The notes beneath the pieces were generated by a model, which was not told the origin of the DNA, did not search any database, and saw nothing but the letters and a program-made list of their open reading frames with translations. Below are positions 51,539-52,849 of a stretch of 52,849 bases of DNA, piece by piece. Each line of letters opens with the position of its first letter. Within the stretch, counting starts at the first letter, position 1. The stretch covers positions 1 to 52,849 of the forward strand of contig JAEOTB010000032.1 of assembly GCA_016840065.1 (NCBI GenBank). The letters are read 5' to 3'. A program made the position numbers and the translations under genes. This stretch comes from Candidatus Hermodarchaeota archaeon (GTDB taxonomy: Archaea; Asgardarchaeota; Hermodarchaeia; Hermodarchaeales; Hermodarchaeaceae).

Positions 51539-52729
51539 ATGACGGAAAAAACATTAACAATCCCCCTTGGCCCACAGCACCCGGCCCTCAAAGAACCCGA
51601 AAGCTTCATGATCACCGTTGACGGCGAAATCGTAACCGACGTCGACTTCCGAATAGGATATGTTCACCGAGGCATCGAAAAAGCCTTCGAAAGCCGCAGC
51701 TACATCCAAAACATCTACCTGGCAGAACGAATCTGCGGCATCTGCAGCCAATCACACACCACCTGCTACATCCAGGCTGTCGAAGAACTACTCGACCTCG
51801 ACGTACCAAAACGCGGACTCTACATCCGAGGAATCGTAAACGAACTCAACCGCATCCACAGCCACATCCTCTGGCTCGGCGTAGCAGGCCACGAAATCGG
51901 ATGGGACACCCTCTTCCACTACTCCTGGCGAGACCGCGAACTCTGCATGGACATCATCGAAGAAATCACCGGCAACCGGGTCAACTACGCCAACAACATC
52001 ATAGGCGGAGTACGCCACGACATACCCAAAGACTGGCACCCAGGCATACACAAACGACTCGACAAAATCGAAGAACGAGTCGGCGCCTACGTCAAAACAA
52101 TACTCAACGAAAAAACCATCCTCGACCGCGCCCTCGGCGTCGGCATCCTCAAACCAGACATCGCCAAAAAACTCTGCGCCACAGGACCCACCATCCGAGC
52201 CAGCGGCATCCCCTGGGACGTCCGAGAAACCGAACCCAGAGTCCCCTACATCGGCGCACCCTGGAAAACCCAAACCAGCGACCTCTGCGACGTCGCAGGA
52301 CGAGTCATAGTACGAATGAACGAAACCATCGACTCCATCAAATGCATCCGCCAATGGCTCAAAAAACTACCCAAAGGCGACATCAAAATCCGAGCCCCAA
52401 GAAGAGTACCCGAAGGACAAGCCATCAGCCGATTCGAAGCCCCCCGAGGCGAAGTCGTCCACTACGTGGTATCCAACGGCACCGACAAACCCTACCGCCA
52501 CAAAGCCCGAGCACCAACACTAGCCAACATACCCTGCCTACCCAGCATGCTCATCGGCGGATACATTGCGGACTTGCCTATAGTTTTGGCTTCAATAGAC
52601 CCTTGTTTTAGTTGTACGGATAGAATAATAATTAAACATTCGGATAACCAAACAGAAGAGGTTAGTTGGGAGAAGTTTACGGCGCAGGCTCGTGAGCGGC
52701 GGTTTGCTGAGAAGACTTGGCGTCGTTAG
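51539..52729 (+). CDS. Group 4 [NiFe]-hydrogenase large subunit (EchE/MbhL/HycE-like)
   Basis: 396 residues. Both nickel-binding motifs are present: RICGICSQSHTTC near residue 63 (L1) and DPCFSCTDR near residue 354 (L2). NuoD homologues of complex I lack these cysteines, so this is a catalytic hydrogenase subunit. The LGPQHPALKEPE and GYVHRGIEKA segments are the N-terminal signature. As in known ferredoxin-linked membrane hydrogenases, it would evolve H2 from ferredoxin and drive ion translocation. No C-terminal extension for endopeptidase cleavage is seen beyond the L2 motif, as in group 4 enzymes with variable ends. The gene shows a codon-usage and strand-composition break near 52565. Other subunits are expected downstream. 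Confidence 0.9.
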   Translation: MTEKTLTIPLGPQHPALKEPESFMITVDGEIVTDVDFRIGYVHRGIEKAFESRSYIQNIYLAERICGICSQSHTTCYIQAVEELLDLDVPKRGLYIRGIVNELNRIHSHILWLGVAGHEIGWDTLFHYSWRDRELCMDIIEEITGNRVNYANNIIGGVRHDIPKDWHPGIHKRLDKIEERVGAYVKTILNEKTILDRALGVGILKPDIAKKLCATGPTIRASGIPWDVRETEPRVPYIGAPWKTQTSDLCDVAGRVIVRMNETIDSIKCIRQWLKKLPKGDIKIRAPRRVPEGQAISRFEAPRGEVVHYVVSNGTDKPYRHKARAPTLANIPCLPSMLIGGYIADLPIVLASIDPCFSCTDRIIIKHSDNQTEEVSWEKFTAQARERRFAEKTWRR

Positions 52730-52748
52730 CTCGTTTGTTTTATTTGTT

Positions 52749-52786
52749 GGACAGGGTTTTCTCTGTCCTTTTTTCTTTCTTTTTTT
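52749..52786 (+). terminator. Hairpin-plus-T-tract terminator after the hydrogenase gene
   Basis: GGACAG (52749-52754) pairs with CTGTCC (52763-52768) across an 8-base loop. T-rich sequence then runs from 52769 to 52786, interrupted by two C residues. It lies 20 bases after the stop. Such structure is typical of intrinsic termination, which would cut off or attenuate the next gene. Confidence 0.8.
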
Positions 52787-52849
52787 ATGCAGTGGATTTT
52801 GGGAATGGGGGTTGTCGTTCCTTTTCTTTTGGTTGTGTTAGCCATTGCT
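52787..52849 (+). CDS. N-terminal fragment of a membrane protein, 3'-truncated by the window edge
   Basis: From ATG 52787 a frame runs to the window end, 21 codons, reading MQWILGMGVVVPFLLVVLAI and open at the edge. The stretch is almost entirely hydrophobic, as expected of a first membrane helix. After a group 4 hydrogenase large subunit, a NuoH/EchB-type or antiporter-like membrane subunit is the natural expectation, but too little is seen to tell. No ribosome-binding site precedes it; the ATG at 52805, with GGGA just ahead, is an alternative. Confidence 0.4.
   Translation, partial: MQWILGMGVVVPFLLVVLAIA

Noticed and set aside
51788..52611. Long ORFs on both strands across the hydrogenase gene (188 codons minus, 236 codons plus frame 2)
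   Set aside because: They result from the extreme third-position C/A bias of the real gene; the proteins are low-complexity (Val/Asp-rich or Arg/Pro-rich) with no family features.
1..52849. CRISPR array, insertion sequences or prophage
   Set aside because: No regularly spaced repeats, transposase or integrase motifs, or terminal inverted repeats were seen on reading the window.

Overview
The window is a gene-dense piece of an archaeal chromosome. The archaeal markers are a proteasome alpha subunit, a bifunctional fructose-1,6-bisphosphate aldolase/phosphatase, an Rpb5/RpoH-type RNA polymerase subunit, a four-subunit porGDAB 2-oxoacid:ferredoxin oxidoreductase, TldD/TldE, a type II methionine aminopeptidase, a cyclic-2,3-diphosphoglycerate-synthetase-like GTPase, and BRE/TATA-like promoters combined with strong AGGTGA-type ribosome-binding sites. 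Lineage cannot be fixed without searches. The eukaryote-like full-length Rpb5 makes an Asgard-type or other deep archaeon worth testing. No rRNA, CRISPR array, insertion sequence, integrase or phage gene was seen.

Layout. 1-2.8 kb: 5'-truncated FtsX-type ABC permease. 2.9-6.8 kb: 2-hydroxyacyl-CoA dehydratase (two subunits plus ATP-dependent activator) and a gamma-carbonic-anhydrase-like protein. 6.9-10.2 kb: FBP aldolase/phosphatase, a polytopic membrane protein, an M55 D-aminopeptidase. 10.3-12.3 kb: tRNA-Arg(UCG) divergent from argS. 12.3-17.6 kb: cPGS-like GTPase, psmA, NYN-domain protein and three uncharacterised proteins. 17.8-20.9 kb: porGDAB. 21.0-28.0 kb: a same-strand run of tldD, tldE, a PurM-like protein, a coiled-coil/winged-helix protein, map and an M20 peptidase. 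27.9-33.3 kb: MFS transporter, SHMT-like PLP enzyme, CorA, two-subunit CoA-transferase-family protein. 33.5-34.0 kb: full-length Rpb5-like RNA polymerase subunit. 34.0-51.3 kb, nearly all minus strand: PfkB kinase, RNase Z-like hydrolase, two tandem DUF4139 proteins with a coupled partner, GH31 glucosidase, ECF-like S component, MBL hydrolase, M29 aminopeptidase, two small membrane proteins, an atypical P-type ATPase and a Lon-family protease. 51.5 kb to the end: group 4 [NiFe]-hydrogenase large subunit, a hairpin terminator and the start of a membrane protein.

The genes suggest a peptide- and amino-acid-fermenting anaerobe (inference). Peptidases (M55, TldD/E, MetAP, M20, M29, Lon, proteasome) release amino acids. 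Their 2-oxoacids would be oxidised by Por, giving reduced ferredoxin that can be reoxidised by the group 4 hydrogenase or support the 2-hydroxyacyl-CoA dehydratase activator. FBP aldolase/phosphatase runs gluconeogenesis, while PfkB kinase and GH31 enzyme suggest some sugar use.

The observations most worth following up are the eukaryote-like two-domain Rpb5 (33.5 kb), an abrupt strand-composition flip inside the hydrogenase gene (about 52.56 kb), a P-type ATPase lacking canonical cation ligands, a CoA-transferase pair with IpdAB-like active-site architecture, and a recurring pattern in which the Shine-Dalgarno itself supplies a false GTG start.
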